Source: UBA1737 sp045653225
GTDB lineage: Bacteria > Bacillota_I > Bacilli_A > ML615J-28 > CAG-313
Direction: 5' to 3'
NCBI GenBank assembly: GCA_045653225.1
Contig: JAZOLP010000111.1
Span: forward strand, 1-7,798
Length of the DNA stretch: 7,798 bases
The translations under genes were made by a program, and so were the position numbers. How positions within the stretch are numbered: the first letter of the stretch is position 1; each line of letters starts with the position of its first letter. The notes below the pieces were generated by a model that did not search any database, was not told the origin of the DNA, and saw only the letters and a list, made by a program, of their open reading frames with translations. Positions 1 to 7,259 of this stretch are shown here, piece after piece.

Positions 1-2
1 AC

Positions 3-176
3 ACATTAGAAATACTGAATTTTAATAATACTAGCTATATAGATTATTATAAGAAAATTAATGCACCGAGTTATTTAGTATCAATTCTATTTATTAGTTT
101 AGGTATATTTATAACAATTTCAATCTGCTTTATTAGTATCTATTTCCTAAAAAAACATAAAAAAAATACATTTTAA
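3..176 (+). CDS. C-terminal end of an unidentified membrane-anchored protein (partial)
   Basis: The frame is open from the left window edge for 57 codons and closes with TAA at 174-176. The readable tail begins with a polar Asn/Tyr/Lys-rich stretch, roughly the first 25 residues. It then has one strongly hydrophobic segment of about 22-25 residues, rich in Ile, Phe, Leu and Ser (about nt 72-149), and ends in a Lys/His-rich tip (KKHKKNTF). By the positive-inside rule the C-terminus should be cytoplasmic and the polar part outside. This could be the last helix of a permease-type protein or the C-terminal anchor of an extracellular protein. No family motif is present in what remains, so no function is assigned. 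It runs in the same direction as dnaE but is separated from it by 90 bp containing a promoter, so it probably belongs to a different transcription unit. Confidence 0.6.
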   Translation, partial: TLEILNFNNTSYIDYYKKINAPSYLVSILFISLGIFITISICFISIYFLKKHKKNTF

Positions 177-193
177 TAGACAATATTTTTTTT
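159..193 (+). terminator. Possible weak A-tract/U-tract terminator after the upstream gene
   Basis: A perfect 10-bp inverted repeat pairs AAAAAAAATA (159-168) with TATTTTTTTT (184-193) around a 15-nt loop, and the T-run spans 186-193. It straddles the upstream stop codon. All pairs are A-T, so the hairpin is weak, and in such AT-rich DNA it could arise by chance. No GC-rich terminator stem exists in this gap, so this is the best candidate for ending the upstream transcript. Confidence 0.22.
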
Positions 194-199
194 CTTCTA

Positions 200-223
200 T
201 TATTAATTGAAAATAATTAATAA
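200..223. repeat. 9-bp palindrome overlapping the dnaE promoter -35 region
   Basis: TTATTAATT (200-208) is exactly complementary to AATTAATAA (215-223), with a 6-nt spacer GAAAAT (209-214). A wider repeat, CAATATTT (181-188) with AAATATTG (222-229), partly overlaps it. The palindrome covers the -35 hexamer and the upstream half of the promoter spacer, which is where a repressor dimer could bind. No known operator consensus was recognised, and chance in A/T-rich DNA is a real alternative. Confidence 0.3.
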
Positions 224-235
224 ATATTGTATAAT
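207..235 (+). promoter_or_regulatory. Sigma-A-type promoter for the dnaE operon
   Basis: The -35 hexamer TTGAAA (207-212; one mismatch to TTGACA) and the perfect -10 hexamer TATAAT (230-235) are separated by the optimal 17 bp. Transcription would start near 242, giving a 5' leader of about 25 nt that holds only the ribosome binding site. This places every in-frame start codon before 242 at or upstream of the transcript start, which supports ATG 267 as the dnaE start. It is the strongest promoter-like match I found in the window. Confidence 0.75.
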
Positions 236-253
236 AAGAATGGATTATTATGT

Positions 254-260
254 AAGGAGA
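254..260 (+). promoter_or_regulatory. Ribosome binding site deciding the dnaE start
   Basis: AAGGAGA lies 6 nt before ATG 267, ideal spacing. It excludes the in-frame TTG at 207, the ATG at 240 and the GTG at 261, which lie upstream of or directly against this site. Confidence 0.85.
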
Positions 261-266
261 GTGCAC

Positions 267-3200
267 ATGGATTTTGTTCCTTTATATGTTCGAAGTGAAT
301 ATTCAATGTTACAAAGTACATGTAGCATTGATAAGTTAGTATATACAGCAAAACAATATGGATATAAGAGTCTTGCTGTAACAGATGAAGGTGTTATGCA
401 TGGGACACTTAAGTTTTATAATGCTTGTAAAAAAGAAGGAATAAAACCAATTATAGGCTTAAAAGTTCCATATAGTTTAAATGGTGTAGTAAGTAGTATC
501 TTATTATACGCAATAGATATTGTTGGATATAGAAATTTAATGAGAATTTCAAGTAGATATAAAACAAATGCTAATCCAATAGATATTGAAGACTTAAGAA
601 AATGTTCATTAGGTTTAATTGCTGTAACACCAGGAATAGAAAGTATTTTTTATTCATATTTAAAAAATTCAAATAAAAATGCAATAAAATTTCATTATGA
701 TATTTTAAATTCAGTATTTAATGAGTTATTTGTAGGTATTAGTTTAACTACACTAAATGATAGAAACAATATCGACAATTATTATCAAATTCTCGATTCT
801 CTAAATGTTAAAATGGTGGCATTACAACCAGTGTTCTATTTAACTTTGGAAGAAATGGATGCGTATGTTGTTTTAAAATCTATTTTAAATAACGGTAATT
901 TAGTAAATATTAATGAATCTGAATCAAATAGTTATTTATATCATAAAGAAGAATTAGAATTCTTATTTAACAAATATCCAACTTTAATAAATAATACTAA
1001 TTATATCGCATCAAAATGTGATGTTGAAATTGAATTTGGCAAATTTCAACTTCCTAAATATGATGATAATATTGATGCAGATAAATACTTATATGAATTA
1101 GGTATGTTAGGTCTAAAGAAAAGACTTGCGAGTATTCCTAATGCAAATGTTAGTATATATGTAGACAGACTAAAAAAGGAATATGATACCATTGTAAAAA
1201 TGGGATTTTCAGATTATTTTTTAATTGTTTGGGATTACGTTAAATTTGCTAAAAAAAATAATATTTATGTAGGACCAGGAAGAGGTTCTGCTGGAGCTAG
1301 TTTAATAGCATATTGTTTAGGAATCACTGATGTGGATCCTATAAAATACAATTTATTATTTGAGCGTTTCTTAAATGAAGAACGTATAACAATGCCGGAT
1401 ATTGATATTGACTTCCCTGATGATGAAAGAGATAAAGTTATTGAATATGTTGGTAAACGTTATGGTGCATCAAAAGTTGCTCATATATGTACATTTGGTA
1501 CTTTTCAAATTAAATTAGCTATTAATGATACAGCAAGAGTTTATAAAACTAAAGATACTCATTTAAAACAAGTGTTAAAGTATTTAAATATTGAATTAGA
1601 CAAATATAAGTCTAATATACCATTATTAAGTGAAATTATTGAATCATCCAATGAATTATTACAATTAATGGATGAATATGAAGATATTAATAAACTATTA
1701 AATGTTGCTAGTCGTATTCAAGGTTTACCTAGAAACGTATCTACACATGCTGCAGGTATTATAATTACCAAATATCCTTTAGTTAATTATACAGCGTTAG
1801 ATAATGGTCTTGACAGTATTTATCAAACTCAATTCGAAGCTAGCGATTTAGAGTCTTTAGGATTACTTAAAATGGATTTTTTAGGATTAAAAAATTTAAC
1901 TAATATAAGTAAGACAATTGAACTAATCAAATTAGATAATCCAAATTTTATATTACCTAAAGAAGAAAATGATCGTGAAGTGTTTAAAATGTTAGCTACT
2001 GGTGATGTTGTAGGTGTATTCCAATTAGAATCAGCTGGTATGAGTAAAGTAATTAAAGAACTTAATACTGCATCTTTAGATGATATAATAAGTGCTTTGG
2101 CTTTATATAGACCTGGACCTATGGATATTATTCCGACATTTATAAAAAGAAAATTTGGTAAAGAAAAAGTATCATACCCACATGAAGACTTATATCATAT
2201 TCTAAAAGATACATATGGCACAATTGTTTATCAGGAACAAATTATGCAAATAGCAGTTAAATTTGCTGGATACTCACTTGGCAGAGCTGATATTTTAAGA
2301 AGAGCTGTTTCAAAAAAGAAAAAAGATGTATTAGAACAAGAACGAATTTCTTTTGTTAACTCAAGTATTAATAAAGGATATTCAAAAAATGTTGCTGTAG
2401 AGATATATGATTATATTGTAAAATTTGCAGATTATGGGTTTAATAAAGCTCATAGTGTGGCTTATGCAAAATTATCTTATCAAACAGCCTATCTAAAATG
2501 TCATTATCCTACTTATTATATGTCTACTTTAATGACAACTTTTATAGGAAGTAATAATGATATTGTTAGTTATTATAAAGAAGCATTAAGAAAAAATATT
2601 GCTGTTTTAGGCCCAAACATTAATGAATCTTTAAATTATTTTGTATCTGTAAATAATAAAATTTTATTTCCATTAAACATAATTAAAGGTTTAGGGGAAG
2701 TAAAAGTAAAAGAAATAATGGAAGAAAGATTAAAAGGTAAATTCACTTCATTTAAAGACTTTTTAATTAGAACAAAAGATATTATTCCATTTAGTTTAAT
2801 AAATAACATAATATATAGTGGCGCACTAGATGAATTCAATTTAACTAAAAAAACAATGATTGAAACAGCGCAACTTCATATTGATTTAATAGATTATGAA
2901 AATATTCCTGGAATGAAAGGGGTTACTTATTCAGACGAAGAATATCCTTATGGAATATTACTTGAAAAAGAAAAAGAAGTTATTGGATTAAACATAAAAT
3001 ATAACTTCTTTAAACAATATTCACATATATATCAATCAAAGAAATTAGCATACATTAAAGATGCTAAAGAGAATATGCAAATAAAAACATTAGGTATCTT
3101 AACTAAGATAAAAGAAATAAAAACCAAAAAAGATGAACCAATGGCTTTTGCTGTTATTGAAGATAATATGAATGAAATTGAACTTACAATATTCCCTAGA

Positions 3201-3311
3201 ATCTATGCACGTTATCAAAATATTGAAATAGGTTCTATTGTAATAATTACAGGGAACGTTACATTGCGCAATAATTTACAAATTGTTGTTGATGATATTC
3301 AAATTATATAG
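267..3311 (+). CDS. dnaE: DNA polymerase III subunit alpha, Firmicutes DnaE type
   Basis: This is a 1014-residue C-family replicative DNA polymerase. In Firmicutes that also carry PolC, this DnaE type extends RNA primers before hand-over to PolC. Domains in order are: PHP-like domain (start VPLYVRSEYSML, then TDEGVMHG at 39-46); palm with GPGRGSAG (336-343) and PDIDIDF with D378, D380 and D382; a further catalytic Asp in KMDFLGL (D537); fingers with YRPGPMD, YQEQIMQIA, LRRAVSKKK and YGFNKAHSVAYA; helix-hairpin-helix around 800-835 (KGLGEVKVKEIM); and a C-terminal OB fold from about 937. All polymerase aspartates are present. It is about 100 residues shorter than B. subtilis DnaE (about 1115). 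The PHP metal-binding histidines look lost (R9 in VRSEYS, E41/G42 in TDEG), so this domain is probably inactive. No proofreading exonuclease domain is inserted. The start is ATG 267, chosen from the ribosome binding site and the conserved N-terminus. The stop TAG directly abuts the next ribosome binding site. Confidence 0.97.
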   Translation: MDFVPLYVRSEYSMLQSTCSIDKLVYTAKQYGYKSLAVTDEGVMHGTLKFYNACKKEGIKPIIGLKVPYSLNGVVSSILLYAIDIVGYRNLMRISSRYKTNANPIDIEDLRKCSLGLIAVTPGIESIFYSYLKNSNKNAIKFHYDILNSVFNELFVGISLTTLNDRNNIDNYYQILDSLNVKMVALQPVFYLTLEEMDAYVVLKSILNNGNLVNINESESNSYLYHKEELEFLFNKYPTLINNTNYIASKCDVEIEFGKFQLPKYDDNIDADKYLYELGMLGLKKRLASIPNANVSIYVDRLKKEYDTIVKMGFSDYFLIVWDYVKFAKKNNIYVGPGRGSAGASLIAYCLGITDVDPIKYNLLFERFLNEERITMPDIDIDFPDDERDKVIEYVGKRYGASKVAHICTFGTFQIKLAINDTARVYKTKDTHLKQVLKYLNIELDKYKSNIPLLSEIIESSNELLQLMDEYEDINKLLNVASRIQGLPRNVSTHAAGIIITKYPLVNYTALDNGLDSIYQTQFEASDLESLGLLKMDFLGLKNLTNISKTIELIKLDNPNFILPKEENDREVFKMLATGDVVGVFQLESAGMSKVIKELNTASLDDIISALALYRPGPMDIIPTFIKRKFGKEKVSYPHEDLYHILKDTYGTIVYQEQIMQIAVKFAGYSLGRADILRRAVSKKKKDVLEQERISFVNSSINKGYSKNVAVEIYDYIVKFADYGFNKAHSVAYAKLSYQTAYLKCHYPTYYMSTLMTTFIGSNNDIVSYYKEALRKNIAVLGPNINESLNYFVSVNNKILFPLNIIKGLGEVKVKEIMEERLKGKFTSFKDFLIRTKDIIPFSLINNIIYSGALDEFNLTKKTMIETAQLHIDLIDYENIPGMKGVTYSDEEYPYGILLEKEKEVIGLNIKYNFFKQYSHIYQSKKLAYIKDAKENMQIKTLGILTKIKEIKTKKDEPMAFAVIEDNMNEIELTIFPRIYARYQNIEIGSIVIITGNVTLRNNLQIVVDDIQII

Positions 3312-3317
3312 AAGGAG
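3312..3317 (+). promoter_or_regulatory. Ribosome binding site of the ROK kinase gene
   Basis: AAGGAG begins at the base after the dnaE TAG stop and lies 6 nt before ATG 3324. With no room for a promoter or terminator in this 12-bp gap, it supports co-transcription with dnaE. Confidence 0.8.
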
Positions 3318-3323
3318 TAAAGT

Positions 3324-4205
3324 ATGAAATTATTATGTTTTGATATAGGTGGTACAAACATTAAATTTGGTATTATTGAAAATGGTATCATTTTAGAAAA
3401 AGGAATGTTTGCAACACATTACAAAAGAGGACATAAAGACGTAACAGATAGATTGATTGCTCAAGCAAAGAAGAGCCAAAAGAAACATCCAGACATTGAG
3501 GGTGTAGGTATTTCTTGTGCAGGAAGTATTAACTATGATAAAGGATGTATGATTACTCCTCCTGATGCAATTCCTCAATTTGGGGAATGGGATTTTGAAA
3601 AATTATTTATGGAAGAACTAGGCTTAAGAATTGTTGCGGATAATGATGTAAATAGTTTTGCAGCATGCGAATGCAAAATGGGAGCAGGTTCGAAATATAA
3701 AACATATTTAGTAATGACTGTTGGTACAGGAATTGGTGGTGCAATTGTTGTTAACAATAAACTTTGGCGTGGTAATAATTATAATGCTGGAGAAATTGGT
3801 AGAATGCTTGTTGATGGTGTTCATTGGGAAAAAATGGCATCAATAACAGCTTTATTAAAGAGTGCTAAACTACGAGGTTTAGAAGTTGAAGAAGGAAAAG
3901 ATGTATTTGACTTATACGATCAAGGAGATAAAGTTGCTCAATTAGTTGTTGGGGAATTTTATAGAAATCTTGGTAAGGGAATTGCTAACTTAGTTTATAT
4001 CTTTAACCCTGAGGCAATTATTATTGGTGGTGGTGTTTCTGCAAGAGACGACTTTGGGCAAGAAATTAATGCTTTTGCTGATTACTACCTTGTTGATGGA
4101 TTCCAAGATACTGTGGATATTATTCCAGCTCATTTCAAAAATGATGGTGGTATCTTAGGAGCTTACTGCAATTTCGTTGATCGTTATGGAAAGGAAGAGA
4201 ATTAA
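3324..4205 (+). CDS. ROK-family sugar kinase (glucokinase or beta-glucoside-kinase-like), zinc site absent
   Basis: This 293-residue protein belongs to the ROK kinase branch; it has no N-terminal DNA-binding domain, so it is not a ROK repressor. Visible motifs are phosphate-1 DIGGTNIKFG (7-16), DNDVN (106-110) with D108 as probable catalytic base, phosphate-2 TVGTGIGGAI (132-141), substrate-loop NAGEIGRM (154-161) with E157, and the adenosine-side PEAIIIGGGVS (229-239). It would phosphorylate a hexose with ATP in the cytoplasm. Standard ROK glucokinases carry a GH motif and a Cys-x-Cys-Gly-x2-Gly-Cys zinc loop after the substrate glutamate. Here the His is R160, and the loop is replaced by a Cys-free segment leading into WEKMASITALL, reminiscent of zinc-less beta-glucoside kinases such as BglK. 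It lies 12 bp after dnaE and 2 bp before the phosphoglucomutase gene. That setting favours glucose as substrate, but a phosphorylated disaccharide route or another hexose is possible. Confidence 0.88.
   Translation: MKLLCFDIGGTNIKFGIIENGIILEKGMFATHYKRGHKDVTDRLIAQAKKSQKKHPDIEGVGISCAGSINYDKGCMITPPDAIPQFGEWDFEKLFMEELGLRIVADNDVNSFAACECKMGAGSKYKTYLVMTVGTGIGGAIVVNNKLWRGNNYNAGEIGRMLVDGVHWEKMASITALLKSAKLRGLEVEEGKDVFDLYDQGDKVAQLVVGEFYRNLGKGIANLVYIFNPEAIIIGGGVSARDDFGQEINAFADYYLVDGFQDTVDIIPAHFKNDGGILGAYCNFVDRYGKEEN
4191..4196 (+). promoter_or_regulatory. Ribosome binding site of the phosphoglucomutase gene, inside the kinase gene end
   Basis: AAGGAA, continuing as GAGA, sits within the last codons of the kinase, about 11 nt before ATG 4208. 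It is a weaker and more distant site than the others in this operon. With only 2 bp between stop and start, translation of the mutase is probably coupled to that of the kinase. Confidence 0.55.
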
Positions 4206-4207
4206 AT

Positions 4208-5902
4208 ATGAATCAAGAAATCTTAAATAAAGTAGAATTATGGAAAAACCATGTTTCTTTAGATGAATTAAAACAAATTGAACAAATGAGTGAAAAAGAA
4301 TTAGAAGATGCATTTGGCATGGATATTGCATTTGGTACAGCAGGCCTAAGAGGTATTGTTGGAATGGGTACTAATAGAATGAATGAATACATTGTTAGAA
4401 AAACAACTGTAGGATTTATGAATTTTATGGTAAAACAATATGAAAATGCATTAGAAAAAGGATGCGTTATTGCTTATGACTGTAGAAGAGGGTCAATTGA
4501 ATTCTCTAAAGCTGCTGCACAAGTTCTTGCATCTAATGGTATGAAAGTATATTTATTCACAGCTCTTCGTCCTACTCCAGAACTTAGTTTTGCAGTTAGA
4601 CACCTTAAATGTGCTGGTGGTATTATGATTACTGCAAGTCATAACCCTCCACAATATAACGGGTATAAAGTATATGATGATGAAGGATGTCAATTAATAC
4701 CACATCTTGCAGATGCAGTAACTAATGAAGTTAATAATGTTACTGATATGTTTAATATAGAAGTTAAACCTTATGAAGAACTTGTAAATGAAGGTAAAAT
4801 TCTAGAAATTAATAGTTTAGTAGATGTTCCTTACTTAGAAGCAGTTAAAACAATTCCTGTAAATAAGGTACAAAAAGACAATATAAAAATTGTTTATACT
4901 CCACTTCATGGTACTGGTTGCGCATTCATGGTAGAACTTTTAGAAGAACAAGGTTATACTGTAATTCCTGTTTCTGAACAAATGGTTCCAGATGGTGAAT
5001 TTAGAACGTTAAAATCACCTAACCCAGAAGAATCAAGTGCATTTGAATATTCTTTAAAATTAGGTAAAGAAGTTGGTGCTGATATTTTAATCGCAACTGA
5101 CCCTGATGCTGATAGAATGGGTATCGCAGCACTTAATAATGAAGGTGAATATGTTTTACTTACAGGTAACCAAACTGGTGCTATCTTACTTAACTATTTA
5201 GCACTAAATGTTCCTCATGATAAGAATGCTTGTGTTTATAATACAATTGTTACATCTAATATTGCAAAAGATATTTGTGATAAACATAATTTAACACTTG
5301 TACAAACTTTAACTGGATTTAAATTTATTGGTGAACAAGCAAAACTTATTGAAAACACTGAAAAATCATTCTTCTTTGGTTATGAAGAATCATATGGTTC
5401 AGTAATTAAACCATTTGTAAGAGATAAAGACTCATTCCAAGCAACATTACTTCTTGCAGAAGTTGCATCTTATTATAAAGAACAAGGTAAAACTTTAGTT
5501 AATGTATTAGATGAAATTTATGAAGAATATGGTTACTATTTAGAAGGTGTTCAAAATATTTCTTTAACTGGACTTGAAGGACAAGCTAAAATTAAGAAAA
5601 TTATGTCACACTTCCAAAACTCTGTAATTACTTCAATGGGTGGAAAACCTATCGTTACTGTTGAAGATTATGATAAGAGTGTAAGTACTACTAACGGTGT
5701 GGAAACTCCTATTACTTTACCTAAATCATTAGTGCTTAAATATATATATGAAGATGGTGGATGGTTTGCTCTTAGACCAAGTGGTACTGAACCAAAACTA
5801 AAGATTTATATTGCTATTAAAGATAAAGATAAAGCATCTGCTGAAGCATTTATTGAAAACTTAAAAGCTGAAGTTATGGAAATTATAAATAATATTGAAT
5901 AA
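4208..5902 (+). CDS. pgcA: Alpha-phosphoglucomutase/phosphomannomutase (PgcA-like)
   Basis: This 564-residue phosphohexomutase interconverts glucose-6-P and glucose-1-P (possibly also mannose phosphates) through a phosphoserine enzyme in the cytoplasm. All four family signatures are intact and in order: FGTAGLRG near the N-terminus (42-49); the active-serine loop TASHNPPQYNGYK with S144; the metal loop DPDADR (298-303); the sugar-recognition loop GYEES (391-395); and the phosphate-binding loop RPSGTEPK (523-530). The length is close to B. subtilis PgcA (about 580). The GYEES-type sugar loop matches the PgcA/eukaryotic-PGM2 branch rather than GlmM, which is about 450 residues. Leucine is often CTT here, more than in dnaE, suggesting stronger codon selection. 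The gene lies between a hexose kinase and glucose-6-P isomerase, so it probably diverts glucose-6-P to glucose-1-P for glycogen or UDP-glucose, or returns glucose-1-P to glycolysis. Glucose versus mannose specificity cannot be decided here. Confidence 0.93.
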   Translation: MNQEILNKVELWKNHVSLDELKQIEQMSEKELEDAFGMDIAFGTAGLRGIVGMGTNRMNEYIVRKTTVGFMNFMVKQYENALEKGCVIAYDCRRGSIEFSKAAAQVLASNGMKVYLFTALRPTPELSFAVRHLKCAGGIMITASHNPPQYNGYKVYDDEGCQLIPHLADAVTNEVNNVTDMFNIEVKPYEELVNEGKILEINSLVDVPYLEAVKTIPVNKVQKDNIKIVYTPLHGTGCAFMVELLEEQGYTVIPVSEQMVPDGEFRTLKSPNPEESSAFEYSLKLGKEVGADILIATDPDADRMGIAALNNEGEYVLLTGNQTGAILLNYLALNVPHDKNACVYNTIVTSNIAKDICDKHNLTLVQTLTGFKFIGEQAKLIENTEKSFFFGYEESYGSVIKPFVRDKDSFQATLLLAEVASYYKEQGKTLVNVLDEIYEEYGYYLEGVQNISLTGLEGQAKIKKIMSHFQNSVITSMGGKPIVTVEDYDKSVSTTNGVETPITLPKSLVLKYIYEDGGWFALRPSGTEPKLKIYIAIKDKDKASAEAFIENLKAEVMEIINNIE

Positions 5903-5907
5903 GAGGA
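5903..5907 (+). promoter_or_regulatory. Ribosome binding site of pgi
   Basis: GAGGA, in the context AAGAGGAAA, starts just after the TAA of the mutase gene and lies 7 nt before ATG 5915. The gap is only 12 bp, so pgi should be read from the same transcript. Confidence 0.75.
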
Positions 5908-5914
5908 AATTTGT

Positions 5915-7240
5915 ATGAGCGTAAAAGTAAATTATAAAAATATAGCTAATTTATTAAAAGAACAAGAAGTACTTGGTTTAAAAGAATGTGCTTATGCAGC
6001 AAGAAAAACATTAGTTGAAAAAACTGGTGCTGGTAATGATTTCTTAGGATGGGTTAACTGGACTCAAGAATATGATAAAGAAGAATATGCAAGAATTAAA
6101 AAAGCTGCAGAAAAAATCAGAAAAGATTCAGAAGTTTTAGTAGTTATTGGTATTGGTGGATCATATCTTGGTGCTAAAGCTGTCATTGAAGCAATGAAAC
6201 CATATTTCAAAACTGAAAAAGATGTTGAAATTATTTTTGCAGGACACACTCTTTCTTCAACATATGCTTCTCAACTTTTAAAATATTTAGAAAATAAAGA
6301 ATTCTCTATCAATGTTATTTCTAAATCAGGTACAACAACTGAACCAGCTGTTGCATTTAGATTATTTAAAGAATTACTAGAAAATAAATATGGAAAAGCA
6401 GAAGCTTCAAAAAGAATTTATGCTACAACAGATAAAGCTAAAGGAGCATTAAGAGTTCTTGCAACTAAAGAAGGTTATGAAACATTTATCGTACCAGATG
6501 ATATCGGTGGAAGATATTCTTGGTTTACAGCTGTAGGCTTACTTCCAATTGCAGCTGCAGGTATTTCAATCGATGAACTTATGAATGGTGCTGAACAAGC
6601 AAGACTTGATGCAGTTAACAATGAATTTGAACAAAATCCTGCATTATTATATGCTGCATGCAGAAATGGTTTATATCAAAAAGGTAAAGATGTAGAAATC
6701 TTAGTAAGCTATGAACCAAAACTATCATTTATTAGTGAATGGTGGAAACAACTTTATGGTGAATCAGAAGGAAAAGACGGAAAAGGAGTATTCCCTGCAA
6801 GTTTAGTTTATTCAACTGACCTTCACTCTATGGGACAATATGTTCAAGAAGGTAAGAGAATTATGTTTGAAACTGTTCTTAACGTTGAATCTCCTGAAGA
6901 AAATCTTATTCTTAAGAAAGAAGAAGTTGACTTAGATCAACTTAACTATCTTGAAGGAAAAGACTTAGACAGTGTTAATAAGATGGCAATGCAAGGAACA
7001 ATACTAGCACACGTTGATGGTGAAGTTCCTAACCTAGTTTTAAACATTGAAAAGATTACAGCTTATAACATTGGATATCTACTTTACTTCTTTATGTTTA
7101 GCTGTGGCGTATGCTGTTATATGACAGGTGTTAATCCATTTAATCAACCAGGTGTTGAAAGTTATAAAAAGAATATGTTTGCATTATTAGAAAAACCTGG
7201 CTTTGAAGCAATGACTGAAGAACTTAAGAAAAGATTATAA
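5915..7240 (+). CDS. pgi: Glucose-6-phosphate isomerase
   Basis: This 441-residue cytoplasmic enzyme converts glucose-6-P to fructose-6-P, the second step of glycolysis. It has the short Firmicutes-type length (about 450 in B. subtilis; about 550 in E. coli). Visible in order are GIGGSYLGAKA (79-89), the sugar-phosphate-binding SIS-type loop SKSGTTTEP (136-144), the family signature DIGGRYSW (196-203) with R200, LHSMGQYVQEGKR (303-315) with the probable catalytic E312 and nearby H304, and the C-terminal QPGVESYKK with the likely substrate-ring-opening lysine K418. All catalytic positions are present, so it should be active. The start is supported by the GAGGA site 7 nt upstream. CTT is a common leucine codon, as in the preceding gene, consistent with high expression. 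It ends the dnaE-kinase-mutase-isomerase cluster. No hairpin terminator follows, so read-through into the lipoprotein gene is possible. Confidence 0.97.
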   Translation: MSVKVNYKNIANLLKEQEVLGLKECAYAARKTLVEKTGAGNDFLGWVNWTQEYDKEEYARIKKAAEKIRKDSEVLVVIGIGGSYLGAKAVIEAMKPYFKTEKDVEIIFAGHTLSSTYASQLLKYLENKEFSINVISKSGTTTEPAVAFRLFKELLENKYGKAEASKRIYATTDKAKGALRVLATKEGYETFIVPDDIGGRYSWFTAVGLLPIAAAGISIDELMNGAEQARLDAVNNEFEQNPALLYAACRNGLYQKGKDVEILVSYEPKLSFISEWWKQLYGESEGKDGKGVFPASLVYSTDLHSMGQYVQEGKRIMFETVLNVESPEENLILKKEEVDLDQLNYLEGKDLDSVNKMAMQGTILAHVDGEVPNLVLNIEKITAYNIGYLLYFFMFSCGVCCYMTGVNPFNQPGVESYKKNMFALLEKPGFEAMTEELKKRL

Positions 7241-7254
7241 AAAATAAATATAGT
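7224..7254 (+). promoter_or_regulatory. Weak candidate promoter before the lipoprotein gene
   Basis: TTAAGA (7224-7229) and TATAGT (7249-7254) are separated by 19 bp, longer than the ideal 17. The -35 part lies inside the end of pgi. This is only a marginal match in AT-rich DNA. It is listed because the 42-bp gap is the largest after dnaE and the next gene has a different role. Confidence 0.2.
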
Positions 7255-7259
7255 AACAT

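Noticed and set aside
207..266. Upstream extension of dnaE from TTG 207, ATG 240 or GTG 261
   Set aside because: TTG 207 is the -35 box of the promoter, ATG 240 is at the predicted transcript start with no ribosome binding site, and GTG 261 abuts the AAGGAGA with no spacing. The family-conserved N-terminus begins at ATG 267.
2636..2839. Minus-strand reading frame within dnaE
   Set aside because: It lies antisense inside a clearly conserved region (helix-hairpin-helix) of dnaE and has no ribosome binding site or recognisable motif.
3657..3680. Cys-x-Cys in the ROK kinase as the family zinc site
   Set aside because: This ACEC motif lies just after the catalytic DNDVN, well before the substrate glutamate. 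The ROK zinc cysteines belong after GE-x-G, where none are found.
3393..3757. Two minus-strand reading frames within the ROK kinase gene
   Set aside because: They are antisense to conserved kinase motifs, short and without family features; they are shadows of the real gene.
6064..6249. Minus-strand reading frame within pgi
   Set aside because: It is antisense to the GIGGSYLGAKA region and shows no independent coding evidence.
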